Shown: positions 8,621 to 17,794 of the stretch, piece after piece | How positions within the stretch are numbered: position 1 is the stretch's first letter | How the letters are laid out: each line of letters starts with the position of its first letter | NCBI RefSeq assembly: GCF_024707125.1 | Contig: NZ_JANQAH010000011.1 | Location: 868,001 to 932,000, forward strand | Direction: 5' to 3' | Source of the DNA: Devosia sp. | GTDB lineage: Bacteria; Pseudomonadota; Alphaproteobacteria; Rhizobiales; Devosiaceae | DNA: 64,000 nt | The notes under the pieces: model-generated | Databases searched by the model: none | What the model saw: the letters and a program-made list of their open reading frames with translations, nothing else | What the model was told of the DNA's origin: nothing | Position numbers and translations under genes: made by a program

Positions 8621-9697
8621 ATGAGTGACGACGCCACCGGTTCGGCCACGGCGGAGCGCGGTCTTGACCAAGCGACCCATGGGGTTGCCAGCTTCGAGGA
8701 TGAAGCACCGAGCCTGCTGCGCCGCGTGCAGCATTTCTTCCACCAGAATCCGACCGCTATTCCGGCGATCATCCTGCTCATTGCCGTCGTGGTCTTCGCC
8801 TTTGTCAGCGGTGGCCGCTTCTTCGGCACGCTCAACCTGTCGCTGATCCTGGCTCAGGTGACCCTGATTGCCCTGCTCGGTACCGCCCAGACCCTGGTGA
8901 TCATCACCGCCGGCATCGATCTATCCGTCGGCGCCATCATGGTTCTGTCCTCGATCATCATGGGCAAGCTGGCGGTCGACTATCAGGTGCCCGTGGCGAT
9001 CGCCTTTCCGATCGGACTTCTGACCGGCCTCGTCTGCGGCCTGATCAATGGTATCCTGGTGACGGCGCTGAAATTGCCGCCTTTCATTGTTACGCTCGGC
9101 ACCTGGAGCATTTACGGGGCGCTGATTACCCTCGTTTCCAATGCCGCGACGATCCGCTCGCAGGCGCTCGACCAGTTTGCGCCTTTCCTCAAGTCCATGG
9201 GCGCGCGCATTCCCTTAGGGGGCGGCGCTTTCCTCATGCTTGGCTCGATCCTGATGATCCTTGTCGCCGTGGTCATCTGGTACATGCTGAGCCGCACCGC
9301 TTTTGGCCGGCATGTCTATGCCATCGGCGATGATCCCCAAGCGGCGCGCCTTTCGGGCATTCAGGTCAATCGAACGCTTGTCGGCGTCTATGCGCTGGCA
9401 GGCCTGCTCTGCGGCATTGCCGGCTGGGTGCTGATCGGCCGGGTCGGCGCGGTCTCCCCGCTTGGCAATCAGACCGCCAATCTTGATGCCATCACCGCCG
9501 TCGTCATCGGCGGGACATCGCTCTTTGGCGGTCGCGGCTCGATCGTCGGCACCTTGTTCGGCGCACTTATCGTTGGGGTCTTTGACTCGGGGCTCTCGCT
9601 GACCGGCGTCGATCCGCTCTGGCGGCAGCTGACTGTCGGTGCCCTCATCATCATCGCCGTCGCTATCGACCAGTGGATCAGGAGGATTTCGGCATGA
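8621..9697 (+). CDS. frcC: sugar ABC transporter permease (FrcC-like)
   Basis: A 358-residue inner-membrane protein of the ribose/fructose ABC permease family (BPD_transp_2). After a hydrophilic N-terminal 45 residues come roughly ten hydrophobic segments. Family hallmarks are ITAGIDLSVGAIM and GLINGILVTALKLPPFIVTL, and the late segment AVVIGGTSLFGGRGSIVGTL. The start at ATG 8621 follows a GGAG-like site. The stop overlaps the start of the ATPase gene (ATGA), so the two are coupled. Confidence 0.88.
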   Translation: MSDDATGSATAERGLDQATHGVASFEDEAPSLLRRVQHFFHQNPTAIPAIILLIAVVVFAFVSGGRFFGTLNLSLILAQVTLIALLGTAQTLVIITAGIDLSVGAIMVLSSIIMGKLAVDYQVPVAIAFPIGLLTGLVCGLINGILVTALKLPPFIVTLGTWSIYGALITLVSNAATIRSQALDQFAPFLKSMGARIPLGGGAFLMLGSILMILVAVVIWYMLSRTAFGRHVYAIGDDPQAARLSGIQVNRTLVGVYALAGLLCGIAGWVLIGRVGAVSPLGNQTANLDAITAVVIGGTSLFGGRGSIVGTLFGALIVGVFDSGLSLTGVDPLWRQLTVGALIIIAVAIDQWIRRISA

Positions 9698-10461
9698 CCG
9701 AGCCCGTGCTCGAGGCTCGTGGCCTCAACAAGCGCTATGGCCGTGTCGTGGCGCTCGACAATGCCGATTTCGACCTGCAGGAAAATGAGATACTTGGCGT
9801 CATCGGCGACAATGGCGCTGGCAAATCCACCCTGATCAAGGCCCTGTGCGGCGCCATCATCCCCGATGGCGGCGAAATTCGCCTCGGCGGCAAGGTCGTT
9901 TCCTTCCGCTCCCCGCTCGAAGCCCGGCTCGCCGGCATAGAAACCGTCTATCAGGACCTGGCGCTCTCCCCTGCCCTCTCGATTGCCGACAACATGTTTC
10001 TCGGCCGGGAATTGCGGAAGCCGGGTTTCATGGGGTCGGTGTTCCGCCGGCTTGACCGCACCCGCATGCAGAAAATCGCCCGCGACAAGCTCTCGGAACT
10101 CGGGCTCATGACCATCCAGAACATCAATCAGGCGGTCGAAACGCTCTCCGGTGGCCAGAGGCAGGGCGTCGCCGTGGCCCGCGCCGCGGCTTTCGGCAGC
10201 CGGGTCATCATCATGGACGAACCGACCGCGGCCCTTGGCGTCAAGGAAAGCCGGCGCGTGCTTGAACTGATGCTCGACGTCAAACGCCGAGGCCTGCCTA
10301 TCGTTCTCATCTCGCACAATATGCCGCATGTCTTTGAGGTGGCCGACCGCATCCATATCCACCGCCTGGGGAAGCGCATTGCTGTCATCAACCCCAAGGA
10401 TTTTTCCATGTCCGATGCGGTGGCCATCATGACCGGCGCGATGAAGCCGCCGGCAAACTAG
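9694..10461 (+). CDS. frcA: sugar ABC transporter ATP-binding protein (FrcA-like)
   Basis: A single ABC domain of 255 residues, as in FrcA and unlike the double-domain RbsA type. Walker A is GDNGAGKST, the signature is LSGGQRQGVAVARA, and Walker B is VIIMDEPTAALG. The start ATG overlaps the permease stop by four bases. It powers import through FrcC. Fructose is the best guess for the substrate, but the downstream gene is a dehydrogenase and not the kinase seen in the model operon. Confidence 0.87.
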   Translation: MTEPVLEARGLNKRYGRVVALDNADFDLQENEILGVIGDNGAGKSTLIKALCGAIIPDGGEIRLGGKVVSFRSPLEARLAGIETVYQDLALSPALSIADNMFLGRELRKPGFMGSVFRRLDRTRMQKIARDKLSELGLMTIQNINQAVETLSGGQRQGVAVARAAAFGSRVIIMDEPTAALGVKESRRVLELMLDVKRRGLPIVLISHNMPHVFEVADRIHIHRLGKRIAVINPKDFSMSDAVAIMTGAMKPPAN

Positions 10462-10470
10462 GGGGCTGAT

Positions 10471-11256
10471 ATGGATCTGGGTCTGCGCGGCAAGGTCGCC
10501 ATCATCACCGGAGGCACGGTCGGCATCGGCCTCGCCGTCGCCGAGGGTCTGGCGGCCGAGGGTACCAATGTGATTCTGGTGGGGCGGGACGGTGAGCGCG
10601 CCAGGCGTGAAGCGGACCGGGTCGCTGGGGTGCATGGTGTCAGTGCCATCGCAGTCCCGGCAGATATCGCCACCGCGGAAGGCTGCGACGCCGTTATTGC
10701 CGGTGCGAAACGGGCCTTCGGAGGCGTGGATATTCTCATCAACAATGCAGGCACCGGCTCGAATGAAACCATTCAAGAGGCCGACGACGCCAAGTGGCAG
10801 TTCTATTGGGACCTGCATGTGATGGCGGCGGTGCGGCTGGCACGGGGCCTCGTTCCCACCATGCGCGAGCGCGGCGGCGGCGTAGTGTTGCACAATGCCT
10901 CTATCTGCGCGGTACAGCCCCTCTGGTACGAGCCGATCTACAACACGACCAAAGCCGCGTTGATGATGTTTTCAAAGACGCTGGCCAATGAAGTGGTCAA
11001 GGACAATATCCGCGTCAACACCATCAATCCTGGTCTCGTGCTAACGCCCGACTGGGTAAAGACTGCCAAGCAGATCGCCGGCGAAGACGGCTACCAGCAG
11101 CACCTGCAATCGGTCGCCGACGAAGCCGGTGGCATGCGGCGCTTTGCCAGCCCCGAAGAACTGGCAAATTTCTTCGTCTTCCTGTGCTCTGACAAGGCAA
11201 GCTATTCGACGGGATCAACCTATTTCGTCGATGGCGGTTGGCTCAGGACCACTTAA
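10471..11256 (+). CDS. short-chain dehydrogenase/reductase (SDR)
   Basis: A classical SDR of 261 residues. The cofactor loop TGGTVGIG is near residue 15, followed by NNAG, a serine in HNASICA and the catalytic YNTTK (Tyr-x3-Lys). It starts nine bases after the ATPase gene, so it is in the same operon and probably oxidises or reduces the imported sugar or polyol. Basic residues after the second strand (VGRDGERARRE) suggest a preference for NADP. The substrate is unknown. Confidence 0.88.
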   Translation: MDLGLRGKVAIITGGTVGIGLAVAEGLAAEGTNVILVGRDGERARREADRVAGVHGVSAIAVPADIATAEGCDAVIAGAKRAFGGVDILINNAGTGSNETIQEADDAKWQFYWDLHVMAAVRLARGLVPTMRERGGGVVLHNASICAVQPLWYEPIYNTTKAALMMFSKTLANEVVKDNIRVNTINPGLVLTPDWVKTAKQIAGEDGYQQHLQSVADEAGGMRRFASPEELANFFVFLCSDKASYSTGSTYFVDGGWLRTT

Positions 11257-11347
11257 CCTGTTGTGGTTGCCTGCTTCGGCGAATCCTTGGGGGTTTTGTG
11301 ACGCTGACGGATGCGCTAAAAGCGCTCGATCATATTAGGGTCCAAGA

Positions 11348-11995
11348 TTGGCTCGCCCCAGCATTCCGCCCCCCGGCCTGTTCACGACGCGCGATGTTGC
11401 ACTCGCTGCGGCATTGTCGCCGCGCGAGTTTTCCCTGTTGCTGGCAAGGGGCGTCGCGCCCGAGCCGCTCAAGGAAGTGCCGGGACGCGGCGGGCATCGG
11501 CTGTTTTGCAGCGATGGCCTGAGCCATGCGGCCGTGATCAGCGGCATTCATCATGCTGGACTTGAGCTTCTGGTAGCGGCACGGCTGGCGGCAATGTTGG
11601 TTGAACACTACAACCTTGGCCAGAACGGCAATCTCGCCAATTTTCCCAATGTCGAAGAGGCTTCGAGCCTTTACGAGGCGCATGCCTATCTCTTTGCCCG
11701 GCCCGATCTTTATTCACCCGGCAGGTCGCGCCAGGGTGACATCCTGATCGAAATCGAAAACGGCCAGACCCTTTCAACCGGTCTGCTGGATTTTGAGGCG
11801 CGCGCCTATTTCGATCGTGGCGTCGTGCTGAGTCTTGATGGGCTTGGCTTTCCGCCGCATCAGCACGGCGTGCAGGAAAAGACCGATCCGGTCAGCCTGG
11901 TTTTCTTCAACCTGTCGCTGGCGGTCCGCAATGCCTTCGATCGCATGCTGCAGGCCAAGCAAGGCACGCAGACGGCTTCCGTCTCAGCCTCTTAA
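11348..11995 (+). CDS. hypothetical protein with MerR-like N-terminal helix-turn-helix
   Basis: The first 60 residues (LFTTRDVALAAALSPREFSL.. ending in RGGHRLFCSDGL) look like the winged-helix entry of MerR-type or excisionase-type DNA-binding proteins. The rest (LELLVAARLAAMLVEHYNLG onward) is unrecognised. Length 215. I used the TTG start at 11348, since no better start fits; this start is uncertain. It follows the SDR gene by 91 bases and ends convergently with the iron transporter ATPase, overlapping it by 12 bases. Confidence 0.6.
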   Translation: MARPSIPPPGLFTTRDVALAAALSPREFSLLLARGVAPEPLKEVPGRGGHRLFCSDGLSHAAVISGIHHAGLELLVAARLAAMLVEHYNLGQNGNLANFPNVEEASSLYEAHAYLFARPDLYSPGRSRQGDILIEIENGQTLSTGLLDFEARAYFDRGVVLSLDGLGFPPHQHGVQEKTDPVSLVFFNLSLAVRNAFDRMLQAKQGTQTASVSAS

Positions 11996-13021
11996 GGGGT
12001 GCACGGTGCCGGTGACCGAAACCTGCACCGTTTGACCGATCTCCAGCACATGCGCCGACACGTGGTCGAAGCTGACCTTTACCCGGTCGCCGCGATAGAG
12101 CCGTTCGATCGTCACAGCGCTTTTGTTTCCCCGATCGAGAACTGATGCGACCCGCCATTCGACCGAAGTTGGCGCGGCGCCAATGGTCAACTGTTCGGGG
12201 CGCACAAGCACTTGTCCGGCACCCTCCGCCTGATCGTCATCGGGCAAAGGGAGCCTGCCCAGCGCACATTCGGCTGCGGCCCCGGTGAAATCAGCGGGCA
12301 GGATGATTGCTGCGCCGAGAAAGGCGGCGGTCGTGGCGTCGGCGGGCCGACGATAGAGGGTTTTGGGGCTGCCGGCCTGGATGAGCCGTCCCTCACGCAG
12401 GATCACCAGTTGATCCGCAAAACCCATGGCTTCGTCGCGGTCATGCGTCACGAGCACAGTGGCGACGCCTGCATGCGCCAGGATGTTCGCTGTCGCGTCG
12501 CGCATCTGTTCGCGGAGGCCCGCATCGAGTGCAGAAAATGGCTCGTCGAGCAGCATGAGGCGGGGTTGGCGCGCCAAGGCCCGGGCCAGCGCCACGCGTT
12601 GTTGCTGCCCGCCCGACAATTGGTGCGGCTGGCGCTGCGCCATGGAACGGTCGAGCTCGGTCATATCCATCAGGGCCAGCGCCCGCGCCGAGGCATCAGC
12701 CTCGGAGCGAATTCCGAAACAGATATTGTCGAGCACGCTCAGATGCGGAAAGAGCGCGCCTTCCTGCATGACAAGGCCGATATTGCGCCGATGAGCTGGG
12801 ACGCCGACCGCTGGGTCCGCGATCAATTCGCCATTGAGCTCGATCTTACCAGCGTCCGGAGTTTCGAAGCCCGCGATCAGGCGCAGAAGCGTGGTCTTGC
12901 CCGAGCCGGATGGGCCGACGATCACCGTGCGAGAGCCCATGGCGACATCGAGGCTGACATCGGCCAATGCGGTCGTCGTGCCGTAGGTCTTGCCGAGATT
13001 AGCGATGTGAAGAACGGTCAA
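11984..13021 (-). CDS. fbpC: ferric iron ABC transporter ATP-binding protein
   Basis: A 345-residue ABC ATPase of the iron/spermidine/sulfate group. Walker A is GPSGSGKTT, the signature LSGGQQQRVALARALA and Walker B LMLLDEPFSALD, with a C-terminal TOBE-like region after residue 235 (QVLVRPEQLTIG). Its start overlaps the end of the permease gene by four bases. With FbpA and FbpB it forms a complete ferric importer; the upstream piuC gene and TGA-N9-TCA boxes support iron over thiamine or spermidine. Confidence 0.88.
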   Translation of the reverse strand: MTVLHIANLGKTYGTTTALADVSLDVAMGSRTVIVGPSGSGKTTLLRLIAGFETPDAGKIELNGELIADPAVGVPAHRRNIGLVMQEGALFPHLSVLDNICFGIRSEADASARALALMDMTELDRSMAQRQPHQLSGGQQQRVALARALARQPRLMLLDEPFSALDAGLREQMRDATANILAHAGVATVLVTHDRDEAMGFADQLVILREGRLIQAGSPKTLYRRPADATTAAFLGAAIILPADFTGAAAECALGRLPLPDDDQAEGAGQVLVRPEQLTIGAAPTSVEWRVASVLDRGNKSAVTIERLYRGDRVKVSFDHVSAHVLEIGQTVQVSVTGTVHPLRG

Positions 13022-14601
13022 GACAAACGGGCTCCGGTGGCCTGGCTATGAAGGATGATGCAGAGCGGCAAAGAGAGCACAACCATGGCGAGGGCAAAGG
13101 GGGCGGCTCCGACATGGTCGAATTCGCCGGTGCGGGCCCAGAACTGGGTGGCCAGCGTTTCAGTCCCGATAGGGCTCAGCATCAACGTCGCGGTGAGTTC
13201 GGTGGTGATGCCCATGGCGACCAGCGCCATGCCGGCGGCAATGCCGGGAAAGGCGAGGCGCAGGGTGACGCCGACGACGGCCGCGAGTGGCGGACGGCCG
13301 AGCGCCGTGGCAGCGCGTTCGAGCTCTACCGGCACCTGCGCGAGGCTGGCGCGCACGGAAACGATGGCGCGCGGCAAATAGAGCAGAACATAGGCGAGCA
13401 GCAGCGTCGCGACGGTCTGGTAGAGCGGCAGCGCCACCCGCACCGTGACGGCGACCAGCGCCAGGGCGACGATGACACCCGGAAGCGCGCCCACCTGAAA
13501 GTGAATGTTTTCGAGCGCCTTCTGCACGGGTCCGGGCGCGCGGGCGGCAAGCCAGGCAATGGGCAAGGCCATGATGCAAACGGTGACGGCACCGGCCAAG
13601 GCATAGCCGGCCGTTTGCCAGGTCGCGGTGGCAAGCTGGGGCAGATGCCAGGACTCGATGCCACCGACAAGAAGCCAGCGGAGCAGCGTCACGACGGGCA
13701 GCCCGATAGCCAACACGGTGACCAGAAGGGGAAGCGCCATGAAGAGAGGCCACCAGGTACCCAGCTTGACGAGAGCGACCTGGCGTGCCGCGCCGCCACC
13801 GACACGGGCATAGCGCCTTTCGCCACGCAGCCAGGCTTCGGCAGCAAGGAACAGTACGGCGAGAAGGACGAGCACGATCCCCATCAGATTGGCCGCCGGA
13901 CCGTCATAGACAGCCTGAAACTGGCTGACGATGGCGACGGTCAGCGTGTCATAGCGAATCAGCACATAGAGCCCGTATTCGGAAAGAAGATGCAGCGCGA
14001 TCAACAGCGCACCGCCCGAAATGGCGAGCCGCAATTGCGGCAGCACGACGCGCAGGAAAACGGCGAGCGGCCTGGTGCCGAGCGTTGCTGCCACGTCTTC
14101 CATGGCGGGATCAAGCCGGCGCAATTGGGCGATAACAGGCAGGTAGACCAGGGGGAAATAGGCGAGGACAGAGACGAGCACGGCCGGCCACAGGCCGCGG
14201 AGCACCGGAATGGCACTGTCCCAGGCATAGGCCTGAACAAAGGCGGGAATGGCCAAGGGCGCCACTGCAAGCCAGCGCCAGAGCGCGCGCCATTTGAGAT
14301 CGCTGCGCTCGGTCAGCCAGGCCAGGGCCAGCGCCAGCGCAATGCTGAGCGGCACGGCGAGGACTTCGAGCAGCATGGTATTGATGAGCAATTCGCCGAT
14401 GCGGGGGCGAAACAGCAGCGCGCTCGCCGTGTCCCAGCCGGATTGGACCAGGACGACCAGAACGAAGCCAACGGGAAGCAGGGACAGCGCCGCGACGGCT
14501 ATCGCGGCAGCAAGCACAAGGGGCGACGCTCCACGGCGGCGATGCCGATAAAGGCGCATTGGCACGCCAACGCGGCCCTTATTCGGCAATGCCTGGTGCA
14601 T
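13018..14601 (-). CDS. fbpB: ferric iron ABC transporter permease
   Basis: A 527-residue permease with two homologous halves, each with about six membrane spans, as in FbpB-type transporters. Each half carries an EAA-type loop: EDVAATLGTRPLAVFLRVVL near residue 190 and LERAATALGRPPLAAVVGV near residue 430. It starts six bases after the fbpA stop. An alternative start at 14559 (MRLYRHRRR) would drop 14 residues; neither has a strong ribosome site. Same operon as piuC, fbpA and fbpC. Confidence 0.88.
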   Translation of the reverse strand: MHQALPNKGRVGVPMRLYRHRRRGASPLVLAAAIAVAALSLLPVGFVLVVLVQSGWDTASALLFRPRIGELLINTMLLEVLAVPLSIALALALAWLTERSDLKWRALWRWLAVAPLAIPAFVQAYAWDSAIPVLRGLWPAVLVSVLAYFPLVYLPVIAQLRRLDPAMEDVAATLGTRPLAVFLRVVLPQLRLAISGGALLIALHLLSEYGLYVLIRYDTLTVAIVSQFQAVYDGPAANLMGIVLVLLAVLFLAAEAWLRGERRYARVGGGAARQVALVKLGTWWPLFMALPLLVTVLAIGLPVVTLLRWLLVGGIESWHLPQLATATWQTAGYALAGAVTVCIMALPIAWLAARAPGPVQKALENIHFQVGALPGVIVALALVAVTVRVALPLYQTVATLLLAYVLLYLPRAIVSVRASLAQVPVELERAATALGRPPLAAVVGVTLRLAFPGIAAGMALVAMGITTELTATLMLSPIGTETLATQFWARTGEFDHVGAAPFALAMVVLSLPLCIILHSQATGARLS

Positions 14602-14607
14602 GGGCGG

Positions 14608-15603
14608 TCAGATCACCCCTGCAGCGGTCATCAACTGCACCACTTCCTGCGCATTGAGCAGCGACGGATCGATTTCGGGGCTGTCGATGGTCGAAAGCGG
14701 GGGCAGCGCCGGGTTGGGCTCAATACCGCTGGCAATGGCATATTCGTAGCTATGCCCATCGCGCAGGATCGCCTGGCCCTCGGGCCCGGTGACGAAAGCA
14801 AGAAACTGCTGCGCGGCTTCCGGATTGTCCGAAGCCTTCAACACGCCGCCACCCGAAACCGAGATGAATGCGCCGGGGTCCTTGTTGGCGAAGTAGTGCA
14901 CTTTTAGCTTGTTCGAGCTTTCGCCCGTGCCGGCCTGATCGCCGAAATAATAGTAGTTGTAAATCAGGGCCGCTGCCACTTCCCCGACATTGGCGCCGCG
15001 CATGGCTTCGAAATTGCCGCGATAGGGCAGCGCATTCTGCTTGAGCCCGACGAGCCAGTTGGCGGTTTCCTCGGTCCCGCGAAGTTCCAAGAGGGCGGAG
15101 ACGATCGCCTGGAAATCGGCACCGGCCGGCGCTGCGCCCCAACGGCCCTGCCATTCGGGATTGGCGAGGTCGAGCATGGAGACGGGCAGCTCATCTTCGC
15201 TGATCATCTCGGTGTTGTAGACCAGCATGGTCGTGCGGGCGGCAATGCCGGTCCACATGCCGCTCTGCGGCCGGAACTGTTCGGGCGTATTGGCGAGGGT
15301 TTCCGGGGCAACCGGCAAGAACAAGCCTACCTCTTCCACCATCGTCATCGCCGGCGAATTCTCGGTGAGGAAAATATCGGCCGGCGAATTGAGCCCTTCC
15401 TGCACGATCTGATTGGCCATCAACACGTCGGTGCCCTTGCGGATCGCCACCGGAATGCCGGTCTTGGCGGTAAAGGCATCGGCCCATTCCTGCGTCAGGG
15501 CCTGGTGCTGCGAGGTATAGACGGTCAGCCCATTGTCCTGCGCCAGCACTGAAGTGGCGAGGGTCAGCGTCAATGCGAGCGTGGTGAGAAAAGTCCTGGT
15601 CAT
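14608..15603 (-). CDS. fbpA: periplasmic ferric-iron binding protein
   Basis: A 331-residue exported protein: signal peptide MTRTFLTTLALTLTLATSVLAQ, then the LTVYTSQHQALTQEWADAF opening typical of iron-binding FbpA/FutA proteins. The IYNYYYFG segment near residue 215 carries the tyrosines that bind Fe(III) in this family. It is 12 bases downstream of piuC and six bases ahead of fbpB, so all four genes are likely one transcript driven from the iron-box region near 16.3 kb. Confidence 0.9.
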   Translation of the reverse strand: MTRTFLTTLALTLTLATSVLAQDNGLTVYTSQHQALTQEWADAFTAKTGIPVAIRKGTDVLMANQIVQEGLNSPADIFLTENSPAMTMVEEVGLFLPVAPETLANTPEQFRPQSGMWTGIAARTTMLVYNTEMISEDELPVSMLDLANPEWQGRWGAAPAGADFQAIVSALLELRGTEETANWLVGLKQNALPYRGNFEAMRGANVGEVAAALIYNYYYFGDQAGTGESSNKLKVHYFANKDPGAFISVSGGGVLKASDNPEAAQQFLAFVTGPEGQAILRDGHSYEYAIASGIEPNPALPPLSTIDSPEIDPSLLNAQEVVQLMTAAGVI

Positions 15604-15615
15604 GCGATTGTTCCC

Positions 15616-16281
15616 TTACGATTCCACCCACAGGCGCTTGAGATTGGCGCTGCTTTTATTGATCAGTTCGAATTCTTCGGACTTGCCCTCGCGCTCGAAA
15701 ATGGAGCGGGCGACGCGATCGAGATCGAAGAGGATTTCCCGTTCATCGGCACGCCGCACGAGGCTCTGCGCCCAGGTCACCGCCACTTCGCGGCGACCGC
15801 GCGTGACCGGTTCGACGCGATGGAGGACCGTGGTCGGATAGACAATCGCCGAACCGGCCGCGAGCTTATAGGCAGCCTCCCCGCCAGTCGTTTCCATAAC
15901 CAGTTCGCCCCCGTCATAGGTGTCGGGTTCAACAAGAAAAATCGTCACCGAGATATCGGCCCGCATGTGGTCCGGCCCCATCAGGGGATTGTCCATATGG
16001 GTGCCGAATTCCATGCCCGGCTCGTAGCGCGCAAAAAGCGGCGGCGCGAAGCGGCGCGGCAACACAGCCCCCGCAAAGACCGGATTGGCCTTCAAGGCGG
16101 CAATGACCTTGTCCTGCGCAGCGGCGAGCGCTGGCCCGGCCCCAAGCTGCTCGTTGTTTTTAACCAGCCGCGATGCCCAGCCCGAGCTGAGCACACCATC
16201 GACGAAAACGCCCGACCCAATGGTGCCGCGCAGATCCGCCAGAGCGTCGCGATCAAGCACGTCGCCGATACACAGGATCAT
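15616..16281 (-). CDS. piuC: Fe(II)/2-oxoglutarate-dependent PKHD-type hydroxylase
   Basis: A 221-residue dioxygenase of the PiuC/YbiX family, often found beside iron transporters. The iron ligands of the double-stranded beta-helix are visible as THMDNPLMG (His-x-Asp) and the distal His in VLHRVEPVTRG; the arginine of that stretch would hold 2-oxoglutarate. Start at 16281 (MILCIGDVLDRD), with two inverted-repeat iron boxes 28-67 bases upstream. It heads the iron operon; its substrate in the cell is not established. Confidence 0.88.
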   Translation of the reverse strand: MILCIGDVLDRDALADLRGTIGSGVFVDGVLSSGWASRLVKNNEQLGAGPALAAAQDKVIAALKANPVFAGAVLPRRFAPPLFARYEPGMEFGTHMDNPLMGPDHMRADISVTIFLVEPDTYDGGELVMETTGGEAAYKLAAGSAIVYPTTVLHRVEPVTRGRREVAVTWAQSLVRRADEREILFDLDRVARSIFEREGKSEEFELINKSSANLKRLWVES

Positions 16282-16308
16282 GTGGCTGTTCCCCTCGCAG
16301 GCAAAAGT

Positions 16309-16323
16309 TGACACTCAGTGTCA
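16309..16323. promoter_or_regulatory. iron-responsive operator box 1 (TGA-N9-TCA)
   Basis: TGACACTCAGTGTCA is a perfect 7-base palindrome around one centre base and fits the TGA-N9-TCA pattern described for RirA in rhizobia. It lies between piuC (minus) and the imelysin gene (plus). Confidence 0.65.
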
Positions 16324-16333
16324 GTTACATAGT

Positions 16334-16348
16334 TGACACTAACTGTCA
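16334..16348. promoter_or_regulatory. iron-responsive operator box 2 (TGA-N9-TCA)
   Basis: TGACACTAACTGTCA is a second copy, 25 bases from the first centre to centre. It differs from box 1 at three inner positions and keeps TGACA/TGTCA arms. Two boxes in one divergent region suggest control of both operons by the same iron regulator. Confidence 0.65.
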
Positions 16349-16410
16349 GTTTATCTACCCCTTGGCTCGGCGGTCCGCAAGCCGCGAAGAACAGGCCTGG
16401 AGGGTTTCTC

Positions 16411-17697
16411 GTGGAGCGTCGCACGCGGATTTGGATGGGTCTGGGCACGGCCTTGCTGGTGGGCGGCGTGGGTGCAAATTCGCCTGCTATTGCCCGGCAA
16501 AATCCCGGTCTTGAATCCGAAGTCCAGCAGCCCTCCCCCTTGCAGCCGACGCGTCCGCGCGTGCTGGTCGCCCAGGCTGAGGCGGCCGGTGAAGGCGGCC
16601 CTGGCGAAGGTGGCGGGGCCGTGCTGGGCACGATCACCGAGTTCCGCCTTTCGACCAATGATCCCAGCGCCTTTGCTTACGATGCCAAGAGCCAGGTTTC
16701 GGCCTATGCCGCGCTGGTCTACGACACCTACGCCGCCACCAATGCAGCGGCCCAGGCGCTCAATGATGCCGTAGCGGCCCTGCAGGCTTCCCCAACCGAC
16801 GAGACCCTGGCCGCCGCCCGCACCGCCTGGCTTAAGGCGCGCGAAGCCTATCTCAAAACCGAGGCCTATCAGTTCTATGCCGGGCCGGTAGACATTCCCG
16901 CCATATCGGCCGATGCACCCGGCGGCCCGCTGCCGCGCCTCAATGGCTGGCCGGTTAACCCCGCTACTATCGACGCCATCCTGGTGGACGCGGCCCAATC
17001 GCTCAATTTCCGCGCCATTGCCCGGCTCAATACCGTCGAGCCGACGGTGAACATCACCACAGGCCTGCATGTCGCCGAGTATCTGCTCTGGGGTGTTGAC
17101 GGCGCGCTGCCGGCCTCGGTCTTCGAAGGAGACCAAGGCGCGCGTCGTGGTGAATACCTTGCCTCAGTAGCCCGGCTTTTCGTCAATGACACAGGCGCAC
17201 TTGTTGCCGCCTGGGCACCCGATGTCAGCAACAATTATCGCGCTTCGGTCGAAAGCATGGATCAGCGCAATGCGCTGGGCCGCGCCTTCAACGGCATGAC
17301 AGTGCTGATCGGCTACGAAATCCCGTTGCGCCGCATCGGCGCCGCACTCTTTCCGGCCAACAAGAACTTTCAGCCCTCGCCATTCAGCGGGACTTCCGAG
17401 GTGGACAACGCCGCCTCCTTCGCCGGAGCGCGGGCGGTCTATTTCGATAGTGGGCTCGATGCGCTGGTCAAGGCGAGCAATGCCGAACTGGCGGGCAAGA
17501 TCGAAGCAGGCTTTGACCGCGCGATCAAAACCCTCGGCGCGATGAACGCACCCTATGCCCGGTTCCTCGCCCCCGCTTCCGGCAGTCCCGAACGCGCTGC
17601 AGGCGAGGACGCTGCCCGCGCTCTGACCGATCTGGCACGCGACCTGCGCCAGGCTGCCAACCAGCTTGGCGTGCTCGTCGTCGTACCCGGCATGTAG
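16411..17697 (+). CDS. imelysin-family iron-regulated exported protein
   Basis: A 428-residue exported protein with the imelysin (IrpA/EfeO-like M75) fold. The key GxHxxE motif appears as GLHVAEYLLWG near residue 240. A signal-like hydrophobic stretch (MGLGTALLVGGVGANSPAIA) is followed by a Pro/Ala/Gly-rich linker to about residue 75. I chose GTG 16411 because GGAGGG lies seven bases ahead of it; longer versions would run through the iron boxes. It heads a three-gene operon with a secreted repeat protein and cytochrome c. Likely role is periplasmic iron acquisition. Confidence 0.82.
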   Translation: MERRTRIWMGLGTALLVGGVGANSPAIARQNPGLESEVQQPSPLQPTRPRVLVAQAEAAGEGGPGEGGGAVLGTITEFRLSTNDPSAFAYDAKSQVSAYAALVYDTYAATNAAAQALNDAVAALQASPTDETLAAARTAWLKAREAYLKTEAYQFYAGPVDIPAISADAPGGPLPRLNGWPVNPATIDAILVDAAQSLNFRAIARLNTVEPTVNITTGLHVAEYLLWGVDGALPASVFEGDQGARRGEYLASVARLFVNDTGALVAAWAPDVSNNYRASVESMDQRNALGRAFNGMTVLIGYEIPLRRIGAALFPANKNFQPSPFSGTSEVDNAASFAGARAVYFDSGLDALVKASNAELAGKIEAGFDRAIKTLGAMNAPYARFLAPASGSPERAAGEDAARALTDLARDLRQAANQLGVLVVVPGM

Positions 17698-17794
17698 CCG
17701 GCAACAGATTTCGACCGTCGGGCAGTGGTCCGCCGGAGAAAACGCAGGCCCGGATGCCACCGATCCGCCGTCCCGGCCCAACTGGAGGACTTTT

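Noticed and set aside
14559-14601. shorter fbpB start at 14559
   Set aside because: Neither start has a strong ribosome site; the longer one keeps the tight six-base spacing to fbpA seen in such operons.
13048-14907. 619-codon open frame on the plus strand
   Set aside because: It lies opposite the fbpA/fbpB genes. Its product is an Asp/Gly/His/Gln-rich shadow typical of the antisense of a GC-rich membrane-protein gene.
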